NCBI GenBank assembly: GCA_963930645.1
Contig: OZ005648.1
Span: 152,003,035 to 152,067,034 of the forward strand
Reading direction: 5' to 3'
Source: Salticus scenicus
Lineage: Eukaryota; Arthropoda; Arachnida; Araneae; Salticidae
DNA: 64,000 bases
How positions within the stretch are numbered: the stretch's first letter is position 1; the number at the start of each line of letters is the position of its first letter. The notes under the pieces are model-generated. The model worked only from the letters and a program-made list of their open reading frames with translations, made no database searches and had not been told where the DNA came from. This document shows, in pieces, positions 11,411-23,245 of this stretch. A program made the position numbers and the translations under genes.

Positions 11411-11922
11411 AATTTAATTATTGATTGTACATCATTTCTTTAATTTAGAATTGCACCAATTAGTTAAAAAGATATCTATTTAAAATCCAAAATATGTACA
11501 GGGTAATCTGCACAGCATACTACTAAATAATGCCCGCTTAGAAAGCGTTAACTACCTGTAGCAGTTTGTCAGCAAAATACAACCAGTGACAGTGGATTAT
11601 ATTAGAGAAACTGTGAAGTTAAAAATTATATGCAATCACTCGAAAGACATTTTAGTGCTATTGTAATGGAATTTCCTTCAGATTTTATTTATAAAGTAAA
11701 ATAAAATGTTGGTCCCCTTCTTCTTCTTCTTTTTTCTTAATTCCTATAAATCTAGTGACTAGAAAAGTAGGCAAAACCTTCTAATTCAACCAATAAATAA
11801 CGATAATTCAAACTTTAAAAAGAAAATTATTATATTGTTTAAAATGTTTCAGTAATTAATATATTATTCCTGCCGATCCCCTATGTGCGCAATCTCTCCC
11901 ACTGCGCGATCTCTCCTAGATT

Positions 11923-11968
<46 letters not shown>

Positions 11969-13380
11969 TATTGTAGACAACCAAGTTCGAACACTAACTT
12001 GGGGTTCAACAATAAATATTAAAACAATCAACAATAAGTATTAAAAATTGATACTCTAATATGAAAAATGGTTGCAATGCAATTTTCCTCATACTGCGCT
12101 GTTCTTAATTAAAAATAATTTAATTAAGTTATTTTCTTTTATTATTGCGCCTTCACTGAAATTTTTTAACTAACTTATTATAAAAATAATTTGCTTTTAT
12201 TGAAGTAGCATTTTTTTTTTTTTTTTTTTCAAAAAAGCACTTTTAATTTCTCCCCTGAATGCTCGTCGATATTCTGGTTAGCCTAATATGCATAACAAAA
12301 TTATTAAATCTTCTAAAATGTTAGTCAAACTTATAAATTATTTGACTCAAGAGCATAAAACTACGTGAAAGCAACAAAACAACGCATATTTTATTCGCGT
12401 AAACCAATATTTTCCCTTGAAAGAAAAATAAAATTATTCTTAAACAATTTATTTCCTTAAAAAATGAACCCCAGTGGATAACCTGTTTATCTAAATCCAC
12501 TAAATTACAGTAGGAAATCGAGAGCCCCGAATTTTACCACTTCCCATTGATTAAATACAAAACGACAATCTTATCACGTACACACAACCAACACTCTCTC
12601 ACAAACCTTTTTAAATATTGCCAAAAGAAAAAAAAAAGTATAAAAAAAGGTATTCGATTAATATTCATAACCGGTTTTCTTCGGGGCATGCACGATAGCA
12701 AACGTGTGCGTTCGCGGATAAGCCTCCAGCGCAGCTCTGCATTAAATATAACGGCAAGACACGGCTCAAGATATATGTGCTGTAATATTTAACTGAACGA
12801 GTGAATAAACTGTATACTGCTATCTCGTGTGAATATATATGTTTGCTCTAAAGTTTGAAGAAAAGCGAGTCCTTTCATTAAAGTTTGCATCCTTCAAAAA
12901 AGAAATATCTTATGTAAGGGCTATGTTTTGAATATTGAGATTAATAAGGGTGGACGTTTTTCCTTGGAAAGATAGAAGATTACTTTTAAGCGTTCAAAAA
13001 GTAATTTAAATATGTCAAAATCGATTTTAGTAACAGGCTACTTTTTTTTTTTTTTTTTTGAAAATATCTTCAATTTTTTTAATGATCTTTATAAATTTTA
13101 CAACAACGTATTACATTTCATCAATAAAATATTTGATTGAATATAAAAAGTATATATTAAAAAAATAATAATGAGATTTTTGAATTTAATAATCGTTTAA
13201 TAATTTTAGGAAACTGACACTAAAATTTTTCTAGAAAAAAGTCATGCATTTAGTAGAATTTACCGTTAGATACACGTTTCGATCATCGCTTGTTAGTGTT
13301 AGTATTTCCGTCACTCTGAATAGCGCCTGTTTCATTTCTAATGAGTAAAAGCGCTTGGCTCTGCTCTGTATTCAAGGCCT
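11411..13380. other. A+T-rich stretch, no recognised gene
   Basis: Contains (AT)n at 11928-11961, poly-T at 12212-12229 and 13041-13059, and a less A+T-rich island at about 12660-12790. I see no motif or splice structure in that island. The 81-codon plus frame there has no recognisable domain. Confidence 0.55.
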
Positions 13381-13703
13381 CCGTAGTGCAATTTTTAAGC
13401 AGGACAATGCACGACCACATATTATCCGTGTTGTCTGAACCTTCCTTGATACAGAATATGTTCGACTGTGTCTTTGGAAACACGTTCTCTTGATCTGACA
13501 CCAATGGCGAATTTCTCGTCAATTGATACCAATCGACTGGCATACTACCACATTCAAGTAATTACGGTCGATGAACTAGGAAATAGTGTCGAAGCTACAA
13601 GGAGTTCTGTATCCGTACATATCATCAAATCTTTGTTCGATTCAATGTCTAGGTGGATAAGAACTGTTATTACAGCCAGAATTTGTTTCTTTGCGTATTG
13701 ATT
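13381..13703 (+). pseudogene. Tc1-like transposase, C-terminal remnant
   Basis: The plus strand reads AIFKQDNARPHIIRVV, a stop, then TFLDTEYVRL. It resumes in another frame as SLDLTPMANFSS, LAYYHIQVITVDELGNSVEA, SSVSVHIIKSLFDSMSRWI and VITARICF. QDNARPH with a following SPDLTPIEN-like motif, a TVDEL segment and a final LFDSMPRR..AVI.ARGG segment are the ordered landmarks of the C-terminal DDE half of Tc1-like transposases. At least one stop and one frame shift separate the parts. The glycines usual at the end (ARGG) are lost, and upstream sequence is too decayed to read. It is a dead copy. The minus-strand open frame at 13283-13543 is its shadow. Confidence 0.85.
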
Positions 13704-14050
13704 TCTCATATACCTTACAATTACCCGAAAAAAATAATCAATTGTTCTTCCCACTATAATGTAAATGTCCGATAAATATAATTGTGTTATTTACATTTCT
13801 TGCTCGTGTAGCAATTTCAATGGCTAGCAGTAAAGTTTTTGAAGTTATAGTACGAATAATTATAAAAATAGAGAGTTTAATAGATGTTATGATTATTTTT
13901 AAACTGTTTTAAGAGTCAGAAACGGAAACATTAACTTATTTAAGAAAAAAGCAATATAACATCCTTAAAACTTATATACAAAGTGTGTGTGTGTCTTTCA
14001 AAACTCTTGGTAAAAGACGCATTTAAACTGACAATTTTTGTCTTATAAAG

Positions 14051-14252
14051 CATACCTACCAACATCCAAATTAATATTCTGTAGTATTATTAGCCACACC
14101 TATTTTTTCACACCAGTATTTTTTTAGAGTATTTTTCTTTATATTCAATCGTTATTTCATTTATAGACTGTTACTCCACAAATTTACTGGTGTAAAAAAA
14201 AGGGCGGGGTTAACAACACTAGAGAATATTAATTAGGATGTTGGCAGGTATG
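14051..14252. mobile_element. 202-bp palindromic MITE (CATACCTACCAACATCC)
   Basis: CATACCTACCAACATCC at the left is mirrored by GGATGTTGGCAGGTATG at the right. The next blocks AATTAATATTCT and GTATTATTAGCCACACC also have complements. The flanking octamers do not match. The GCCAACA-type end and the internal GGCGGGGTTAACAACA block resemble the hAT-type MITEs at 10994 and 41673, so a related family is likely. Confidence 0.75.
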
Positions 14253-14972
14253 TATATAGCATGGGCGCAATGCAAGTAGTGAACTGCTAGATGCGCTTCA
14301 AATTGAACATTCTCACACTTGTGATTGTATGTTTTATTATTATTATTTTAAACGACCGCGCTTTAGAATGTTAAATAAAATGGGGAAAATTGCTCATGTG
14401 TTCTATCAACACTTAAATTTTTTACGACGCATTCTTAAACACACTATGCATATTTAGTAAAGTTTAAAAGTAAAGGGGGATCAATTTTTTTCTTTTTTTT
14501 TTTAATCAAATTATATATATGCGAATTACTCAAAAAACTTCACATGCAATAGCAATACATTTAACAAATATATATACTTAAAACATGCAACCAAATTAAT
14601 TCTCTACAAAAGTATTGCTTTTCTCCGGATATAGATTCGTATCTTAAGTTTTAAGTATTTACAGTATTAAGAATATACTTACATTAGGATCGACATAATA
14701 TTTCTCCTGGACTGAACAGATGTTATTACAATTGCACATCATTCTGCTCTTTTCTATTATATATATGTATATATATATATTTAAATATGTCACATATTAA
14801 TCTATATATTACCTATAATATTCTAGTGTTTCCGTTGTAGTATAAAATAACTATGCTGATGAGATAGGCGTTAACCAATTAGAGGCATTCAAATACACCA
14901 CAGTAAGTCAACATAATAATTGCGAAGGTATGATATGCAAATATTATCATGAATTTGATTTCAATACATATT

Positions 14973-15005
<33 letters not shown>

Positions 15006-15920
15006 CACTCAATATTAAATAATCTGTGTGTAATTTGTGCACGTTTGAAAACTAAAGAAAATAAATTGTATTTTAAAGACCTAATTTAATCTGTTTAGTA
15101 ACACACAAAATTCCTACACAAACTACAAAAAAAAAAAAAAAAAACATGCTGCTTAATAAAAAATGTTTGTTAAGAAAAGTAGATTTTGCAAGTATTCGAT
15201 GGTCTTGTAAGTGCATCTTTAAATCATAAATGTTGAAAACAGATTGCTAATTATTAATAAATGATGATAATATGTATATATTAATGACTGTAGACACATT
15301 CAAAATTGTCAGCCAAGCTTAAAATGTGTAAATATGTATATATATATATATATATATATTTAATAACTTGTCAAATTTATATGATTTAAGAACTTCAGGG
15401 TAAACTTTATTATAATTTATCTATTTTAAAAATATGTCTATTTTTAGGCAATTGTAGGGTTTCATAAAGTACTAGAAAATCCCCGGTTCGTGAACGGAAC
15501 GAATTCCGAATGCGGAATTTTTTTCAAAAATCAAACTCAAAATGTATAAAACTCGGTCTGATGCTGTTTGCTTGCCGATAGATCAAAGATTGTTAACGAA
15601 AACATTTTTAAATTCATGATATCAATTAAGGTAGTGTAGATCTTATCACTAAAACGACCTTCGAACAGAAATAAACGAATATTTCACACCAATTTTTTAT
15701 AGTACAAAGAACTAATAAAGATTTTATTTAATCAAATTTATCCAAACAAAAGTTTAGCTGAAAATTTTCTTATACAGAACGTTTTTGGTGAAAACATTAA
15801 AAACAAAATGCAAAACAAAGTGTAACAACATAGTTGCTTCTCTTTAAAAATTCTCTTATAGACATTTTCTTTATTCTATTTCTTCAATTCTATTCCTTTA
15901 ATCTACAAATATTTTTTTTT
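14253..15920. other. A+T-rich stretch, no recognised gene
   Basis: Contains TA tracts (14760-14780, 15339-15360), poly-A at 14980-15005 and 15127-15143, and a T run (15912-15920) that abuts the next element. No coding sequence is supported. Confidence 0.6.
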
Positions 15921-16948
15921 ACTTTCCGAACACTATAGTGAGGAAAGTATTGTAATCATGTCAAAAATCCGAATTCGAGATTTTGACGTTTCTATACGTT
16001 TTGAGGTCCCCTGAGTCCGTTTTCACTATTTTTACGATGATGTATGTATGTGTGTGTGTATGTGTGTATGTATGTGCGTATGTGTGTATGTCTGTGAGTG
16101 AACACGCTAGCATCTAAACGCTTTGTTCGATTAACTTGAAAGTTGGTACGCATATTGTAAGTCACCATAGTACAAACCCTATAGATTTTGGTGAATCTAG
16201 CACTTATAGTTTTTTTACAGGGACACAAAGAAAAATTCTTTATCATTATGGCCTATGGGAGCAAAATCTTAAAAGTGCGATAGCATCTAAACGTCTTATT
16301 CAATTGAGCAAAAAATTTATACACATATTATAGGTCACAAATACTCAATCTGTATAGATTTTGGAGAATCTAGCACTTATAGTTTTTTTACAGGGACACA
16401 AAGAAAAATTCTTTATCATTATGCCTATGGGGCCAAATTTTTAAAAGTGTGATAGCGTCTAAACGCCTTATTAATCTGAGCAAAAAATTTGTACACATGT
16501 TATAGATCACAGTTGAACTAACTGTATAGATTTTGGTGAATCTAGCACTTACAGTTTTTTTACAGGGACACAAAGAAAAATTCTTTATCATTATGGCCTA
16601 TGGGACTAAATTTTTAAAAGTACGATAGCATCTAAACGCCTTATTGAATTGAGCTGAAAATTTATATGAGTATTATAAATCACTGTTGCACTAACTATAA
16701 GCATTTTGGTGAATCTAGCATTTATAGGTTTTTACAGGGACACAACGAAAAATTCTTTATCATTATGATCTATGGGCTCAAAGTTCAGTAGCGTTAAATA
16801 AAACATCGTGTAATAGATGGAGAAAAATACTCAAACACTCTATTATGGTTTTCTCGCTTTTGTTTGTTTAACAACTCCTCTTTCTTTACTTTATCTACAA
16901 AACTGTTAATTACTCAATGTTCGGAAAGTCGAGTGGAGTCACTCCAGA
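15921..16948 (+). mobile_element. Helentron/DINE-like non-autonomous element, copy 1 (full length)
   Basis: The 5' end ACTTTCCGAACA is followed by the palindrome CACTATAGTG. The 3' end has the complementary subterminal repeat TGTTCGGAAAG, then a short hairpin (GGAGTCACTCC) and AGA before a T run. Between lie a conserved 5' block, a TATG/TGTG microsatellite (about 16039-16095), and about four units of a 172-173-bp tandem repeat whose CATCTAAACG anchors fall at 16111, 16284, 16456 and 16629. Subterminal inverted repeats, a palindrome near each end, internal minisatellite and insertion next to T are features of Helentron-associated elements (DINE-1 type). It encodes nothing. Confidence 0.8.
16111..16800 (+). 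repeat. 172-173-bp internal tandem repeat, about 4 units
   Basis: Each unit has a CTAAACGCCTTATT block, a GATTTTGGTGAATCTAGC block, an ACAGGGACACAAAGAAAAAT block and a TTTATCATTATGGCCTATGG block. The period is not a multiple of three, so minus-strand open frames that seem to encode a repeated peptide starting MIKNFSLCPCKK are by-products of the repeat. Confidence 0.9.
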
Positions 16949-18485
16949 TTTTTTTAATTATATTTCTTTAATATAATATTATAATCTTTAATCATTTTAT
17001 ACAGATGCCACATGCATTATATAAACTCTTAATTTTTACATTCTTTTAAAGACAGCACGTGATTCCATTTTCTTTCTTTTACTTTTTGTTCAGCATGTGA
17101 TCTTATACTCGGTGCGTCCATACACAGAGTCCAAGGAAACCTCTTAGCCATTTATCTATACAGAAGATTATTGTATTCTTTAAAATCATTTTGTAGGGCT
17201 ATAAAATGACTGGTTAGTTGCAGGGCGTATAAGGCGCCCGTTGAAAAATGATTATTTCATTTTATTTATTTCTCACTTCAAATAATTCATTTGCTAGCAA
17301 GCCCGTGCGAAATTTTCGCCCTTTATCTGTTCATTTCTTTTAAAATTTAAAATTATTATTATTTCATAGACGTCATTTTTTCATATGCATGAGCAAATTT
17401 AATATTATATATATACATATTACATGAAAGCATATTTCCTTTTATGCTGAAAAAAAAAAAAAAAAACTATAATAATAATGTGGTGTGTCACTCACGTGAC
17501 TTTCTTTCTTACCCTGCATTTCATGACTGTAATGATAAATTGCACATTAAATCTTAAGATGAATAGCGTAAGATAATGAAGTTTAATGCATACTTTTAAA
17601 ATAATTTAAAATTGGTCTAGGAACAGTTTTATTTCACATGTAATCTTGTGTGAGGGGGGCTACTACCCCCCTCAACTCCCCGTTCACTTACAGTGCATAC
17701 AATTATTAAAAAAAAAAAAAAAAAAGATATTTTACTGTCGTCCTTTTATAACTTTGCTCTTTTGACTATTCTGTGAGTTCAGCAACCAAAAAAGAAAAAA
17801 AAAAATGTTTTCTACTAACATATACAGAAATGGAATTGAAGAAATCCGCCTCGCGGACTATCGGTGAACAAACTGCTCAGTTAGAGACCTTGAAACATTT
17901 AACTAGAATTTGAAAATATTATTAGTTCGTAAAATTTTAAGTATGTTCGTTGTGTAATGTAATGTAATGAACAACTGACCTTTTATTTCATTCGGATCAC
18001 TACACTAAACTCAAATACATTACATTATTAACTGAATGTAAATTAACTCAAAACCAACCGATTAACCAAATTATTATTACTGATAAACCAATTAACCAAA
18101 CTGGTTATGGTTTCATACAGTCTAAGTTTTATAATAATAAAATCCATTAAATAATATATATATAAAAATACGTATTTTTAAAAAATATATATATAAATAT
18201 ATTTAAAAATAATAATAATAATAATAAAAGGTAATCTCATTAGACTAATGTCGTCATTTTTTCTTATTAAATCATTGAACTGAGTCAACGAACTTAAATA
18301 TTATCTATTTATAAACCTCATTTTATTTTTATTTCATTTTGCACGAGCGCTTTTTATTTCCTAATTCAAAATTATTAAAAAAAAAACTTTTTCGAAACTG
18401 ATTATCATTAATTTTCTTTTATTTTTCTTAAAAAAAAAAAAAAATGATGAAATTATGGCAAAAACAGAATTTAGTTTAGTACTAA
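16949..18485. other. A+T-rich stretch, no recognised gene
   Basis: Contains poly-A runs (17450-17466, 17709-17725), a G/C-rich hairpin at about 17653-17675, and a motif CCAAGGAAACCTCTTAGCC at about 17131 that recurs with one change near 19624. No coding sequence is supported. Confidence 0.55.
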
Positions 18486-19237
18486 GATGATGTATGTATG
18501 TGTGTGTGTGTGTGTATGCGTGTATGTATGTGTGTATGCATGTGTGTATGTGTGTGAGTGAAAACGCTAGCGTCTAAACGCTTTGCTCGAATGAGCTGTA
18601 AGTTGGGACGGATGTTGCAAGTCACCGTAGCACGAACACTATTGATTTTGATGAATCTAGCACTTATAGTTCTTTTACAGGGACACAAAGAAAAATGCTT
18701 TATGAATAAGGCCTATGGAACCAAAATCTTAACATCTAAACGCCTTATTCAATTGAGCATAAAATTTATACACATACTATAAGTCACAGTTGCACCAACT
18801 GTATAGGTTTTGGTGAATTTAGCACTTATAGTTTTTTTTACAGGGACACAAAGAATTTTTTTTTTTTTTTTTTTTATCATTATGGCCTATGGGACGAAAT
18901 TTTTAAAAGTGCGATAGCATCTAAACGCCTTATTCAATTGAACTGAAAATTTATATGAATATTATAAATCACTGTTTCACTAACTATAAGCATTTTGGTG
19001 AATCTATCATTTATAAGTTTTTACAGGGACACAAAGAAAAATTCTTTATCATTATGATCTATGGTCTCAAAGTTCAGTAACGTTAAATAAAGCATCGTGT
19101 AATATATGGAGAAAAATACTCAAACACTCTATTATGGTTTTCTCTCTTTTGTTTGTTTAACAACTCCTCTTTCTTTACTTTATCTACAAAACTGTTAATT
19201 ACTCAATGTTCGGAAATTCGAGTGGAGTCACTCGAGA
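18486..19237 (+). mobile_element. Helentron/DINE-like element, copy 2 (5'-truncated)
   Basis: Begins directly in the TATG/TGTG microsatellite and lacks the 5' terminal block. It has about three units of the 172-bp repeat (anchors near 18570, 18727 and 18916; the second has lost about 15 bp) and an intact 3' end with the TGTTCGGAAA repeat and GAGTGGAGTCACTC hairpin. The microsatellite at the break suggests slippage, deletion or recombination there. Confidence 0.8.
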
Positions 19238-19853
19238 TTGTCTTTTTTATTTTCAAATTATAACATCGCTCTCAAACTCTTCAATTATATTTTCGATGAG
19301 TTTTCGATTTCGATAAATGTCCATCTATCGTAATACTGGTATCGTAAAAATCCACAGATTAAGACTAATAGTCCTCAGTCCTTAAAAAAAATATGGCAAC
19401 AATTAAAAATTTTAATGTCTATTTTAAAGCTATGTCTATTTTCATATTTTAATTAATTTTAAAAATTCGAATCAAAAGTTAGTTACAAATAAGGTATCAA
19501 ATGAAAGAGGCAATGTTTTTGAATCCATCGGATTAAAGAGATTATCGATTGAACAATTAGATTTTTTAAAATTAAGTAAAGTATGAAAACTACGTGGCAA
19601 CTTGCGTTCACACACAGACAAAGTCCAAGGAATCCTCTTAGCCTTTTTAAACGTGACAGAGTCAGTCAGTGATGAGCGTAACTATATAACTATATATGCT
19701 GATAATAGATGTTTTAGTTTTTAATATAGACTTACATTTATTTTTATATAGTATATATATATATATATGTGTGTATGTATAAAAGCTTAGAATTTCAAAA
19801 ATATACGTACATCTTTCGACGAATTGGCTTAATTTGATGAATGCTTCTGTGCT

Positions 19854-19907
<54 letters not shown>

Positions 19908-20408
19908 TTAAAATCATTATCCCAATTGTTTAAATATACAGAAATGTATGTGAATAAATTAAATATGTCCCTAATTATTAAATTATATTATGGAATTACA
20001 TACTTTCTTTGAATTATGTTGAAAAGCTTTCTTTCTATCATTATGCAGTTGAAAGTTTATGTCAATATTTATAATGCGATTTCTTTTTCTTTCTTATTAA
20101 TTTGTATAGCCTAATTATATAAGCTCTTTAGTTTGCCTCTTTCGTTTAAATATTAATACTTTCGTGATCCCTAACGTAGATTCACGTCATTTGGAAATCT
20201 GTAACCCCACCAGTGGGCGTTTCTCTAGCAATTTATACGTTGATCTATTTCATGAGAATATTCCGTATATTCATATTTTTTCAAACAAAATTATATGAAT
20301 ACAAATATTGTCAATAGAAAGAGTATAATTATAATGCATATTCATATGTAATATAAATATGTATAACTGAAACTTTGTTCTAAAATAATGTAGCTTGAAA
20401 TAATAACG
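19238..20408. other. A+T-rich stretch, no recognised gene
   Basis: Contains (TA)n tracts at 19750-19768 and 19857-19905 and the second copy of the CCAAGGAATCCTCTTAGCC motif near 19624. No coding sequence is supported. Confidence 0.55.
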
Positions 20409-20416
20409 CCCACAGG

Positions 20417-21611
20417 CAGTGTTGCCAGATTGCGCGACTTTTTACATTCCAAACACTATAGTGAGGAAAGTATTGTAATCATGTCAAAAATACGACTTTG
20501 AGATTTTGATGTTTCTATACGTTTCGAGGTCCCCTGAGTCCGTTTCCACTATTTTTACGATAATGTATGTATGTATGTGTGTATGTATGCGTTTATGTCT
20601 GTGTGTGAACATACTAGCGTCTAAAAGCTTTCTTCGAATAAGCTGAAAGCTGGTACGTATATTGTAAGTCACCATAGTACGAACACTATAGATTTTGGTG
20701 AATCTAGCACTTATAGTTTTTTTACAGGGACACCAGGAAGAATTCTTTATCATTATGGCCTTATTCTTTATCATTATTATTTTTAAAGTGCGATAGCGTC
20801 TAAACGCTTTATTATTCTGAGCAAAAAAATTTTTACACATGTTATAGGTCACGGTTGCACAAACTGTATAGATTTTGGTGAATTTAGCACTTACAGTTTT
20901 TTCACAGGGGCACAAAGAAAAATTCTTTATCATTATAGACTATGGGGCCAAATTTTTAAAAGTGTGATAGGGTCTAAACGCCTGATTAATCTGAGCAAAA
21001 AATTTGTACACATGTTATTGGTCCCACTTGCACCAACTTTATAGATTTTGTTAAATTTAACACTTACAGTTTTTTTTACATGGACACAAAGAAAAATCTT
21101 TTATCATTATGGCCTATGGGACCAAATTTTTAAAAGTCCGATAGCATCTAAACACCTTATTCAATTGAGCTGAAAATTTATATGAATATTATAAATCACT
21201 TTTCACTAAATATAAGCATTTTGGCGAATATAGCATTTATAGGTTTTTACAGGGACACAACGAAAAATTCTTTATCATTATGATCATGGACTCAAAGTTC
21301 AGTAGTGTTAAATAAAACATCGTGTAATATATGGAGAAAAATACTCAAACACTCTATAATGGCTTTCTCTCAGTTATTTGTTTAACAACTCCTCTTTCTT
21401 TACTTTATCTACAAAACTGTTAATTACTCAATGTTCGGAAAGTCGAGTGGAGTCACTCCAGATTTTTTATTTAATTGTCACCAATAATTTTTAGAAGTGA
21501 TGTTTGATATACCTAATAGACGATTAATCGTCGATTATATACATTAAATAACACTTCTCAAAATTATTGGTGACTGTTGAATGTAAAAGTAGCGCAATCT
21601 GACTACACTGC
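20417..21611. mobile_element. hAT-type MITE (family CAGTGTTGCCA) split by a nested element
   Basis: The left fragment 20417-20443 begins CAGTGTTGCCAGATTGCGC. The right fragment 21463-21611 carries the rest, including GTCACCAATAATTTTTAGAA and the mirror-image end. Flanking octamers CCCACAGG (20409-20416) and CCCTCAGG (21612-21619) match at 7 of 8 positions. Removing the inserted 1019 bp restores a MITE of about 176 bp like the one at 10493. The host MITE is therefore older than the Helentron-like insertion. Confidence 0.88.
20444..21462 (+). mobile_element. Helentron/DINE-like element, copy 3 (nested, exact ends)
   Basis: Same structure as copy 1: ACATTCCAAACACTATAGTG start, TATG/TGTG microsatellite (20560-20605), four 172-bp units (anchors about 20617, 20797, 20970 and 21145), TGTTCGGAAAG and GGAGTCACTCC hairpin at the 3' end, then AGA. 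Comparison with the empty MITE at 10493 places the insertion inside a T run (T at 20439-20443 and 21463-21468), with no duplication beyond T. Insertion between Ts without target duplication is the Helentron habit. The 149-codon minus frame inside is an artefact. Confidence 0.82.
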
Positions 21612-23245
21612 CCTCAGGTGGAACATACTATCAAAAGGACAAAAACATGCGGTCGCAAAAGTGTTAAGAAATTTATATGAATACATAATTTTTTTTCCTT
21701 ACTTTATTATGAAATTTAAGTCGTAACAACAAATAGACTTTAAAATGAATGATTTAAAAATAACTTTTAAACTTAAATATCTATCATCTGAATTTAACTC
21801 CAGTAACGTAATCAATATCTCTCTTTGAATTCCATCTTTTCATACAATGAACCAGCTATTGAAAAGAAGATGCATCAGGAATAAAATGCACAGTGACATG
21901 GAATGTTGATGGATTCTGAAGCTGAGGAGGAAAGATCTACCTTTCTTGTCATTTTTATATCGTCGCTACTCATTTGAAATTCAGGGACCCGTTGAAATTG
22001 AGATGTCAGAATAATGTAGAGATGGGTATCGCGAAAATTTTGAAAGCATCAAGAATAATATCTTGATATGTTTTCTTTACTTTGAAATTTTGCCTTTAAT
22101 CTCGAAAATATGGACCTCATTTTAAAGAGACTTATAACTTTTAAAATAGAATCTACTGAGTAGAAAAATAATTCTTGTGTTACATTTAAAATACAATATA
22201 TGCTGATAATGATATTGAATTTTATTATTTATTCTAAATAATTGCATTCTTAAAAATTTATGTGAATTTTGTTATATTAAACTTTTATTAATCCTTAACA
22301 CTGAATTTCAGAAAAGTCTGTCTGATAAAAACATATAATTGGTTTCTGTAATTTAAAGCTGCTAACCAGAACGTATCGAAGTCTTTCGACTGTCAAATGG
22401 GACATCGATAGCGCTGACTTTATAATTTCCGAAAACATATTTCTATGTCACTATTTGACAAATGTTTCAATATGTTAGTGACAGAAACCTAACCTTACAA
22501 TCAAAGCTCTACCAAATAATAAAATTTTATATCTTAATATTTCTTTATAAAAATTGGTGTTACTTAGTTTTATTTATGTATTCAGCCTGAAATGTACGCT
22601 CTTGTGGAGAGTTTTCTAAGATCGTGTTTGATGTAAGAGCAAGAAATGGGAGTCTATATAATTCTGGGAGTAACTCAATTCCACTATTCAAAGAAAACTT
22701 TGCAATGATGACGAAACCTTTGTTTGAATTCCTATTATACGAACATTTCTTCAATGAGTTTATTAAACAAAATACTGGAGTAGAAATGAAAACATGAAAT
22801 ATGTAAAGGATGGAAATAAATTATCAAATCTTGGTTAATTATGTAACAATTATAAAACTTCGGAAGATGAGATAATTTCGATCACTGCATTTCAACATAT
22901 TACATATTAGTCTTTTACATTTTAAGTATTATAGACTTAAAAATATACAATATTGAGAGCAAACCGCTAAATACGTCTCTATGAAGACTTTTTTTGAATT
23001 TTTTTTTTTTTCTTTTGATAATATATAATTATCATGAATTTATTTGAGTGAGCTTCTTTTATTGTTTTTTATTTCCCTATGTTTCAAACTTTAAAATAGA
23101 ATTACTATGAACTACTTTGCTGCAGTCATAGAGTATATTAGAGGAGAATAACTGTGATCAATATATGCATATAAAAATAGTAATAAATCCATAATTTCAG
23201 CATACAACATTATTTAAAATTTCTTTATATTCCAAAATATCTTTA
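21612..23245. other. A+T-rich stretch, no recognised gene
   Basis: No element ends or coding motifs are recognised. The 64-codon minus frame at 22560-22754 has no domain I know. A poly-T/TC run lies near 22998-23015. Confidence 0.55.

Noticed and set aside
12547..12792. Possible exon or promoter in a less A+T-rich island
   Set aside because: The 81-codon frame has no recognisable domain, no clear splice sites and a low-complexity lysine run.
13283..13543. 86-codon minus-strand frame
   Set aside because: It is the antisense shadow of the Tc1-like transposase remnant read on the plus strand.
20484..20933. 149-codon minus-strand frame and similar ones at 15992-16246, 16388-16591 and 18482-18688, sharing a peptide that begins MIKNFSLCPC
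   Set aside because: All fall on the 172-bp internal repeat of the Helentron-like elements. The period is not a multiple of three, frames break differently in each copy, and there is no domain.
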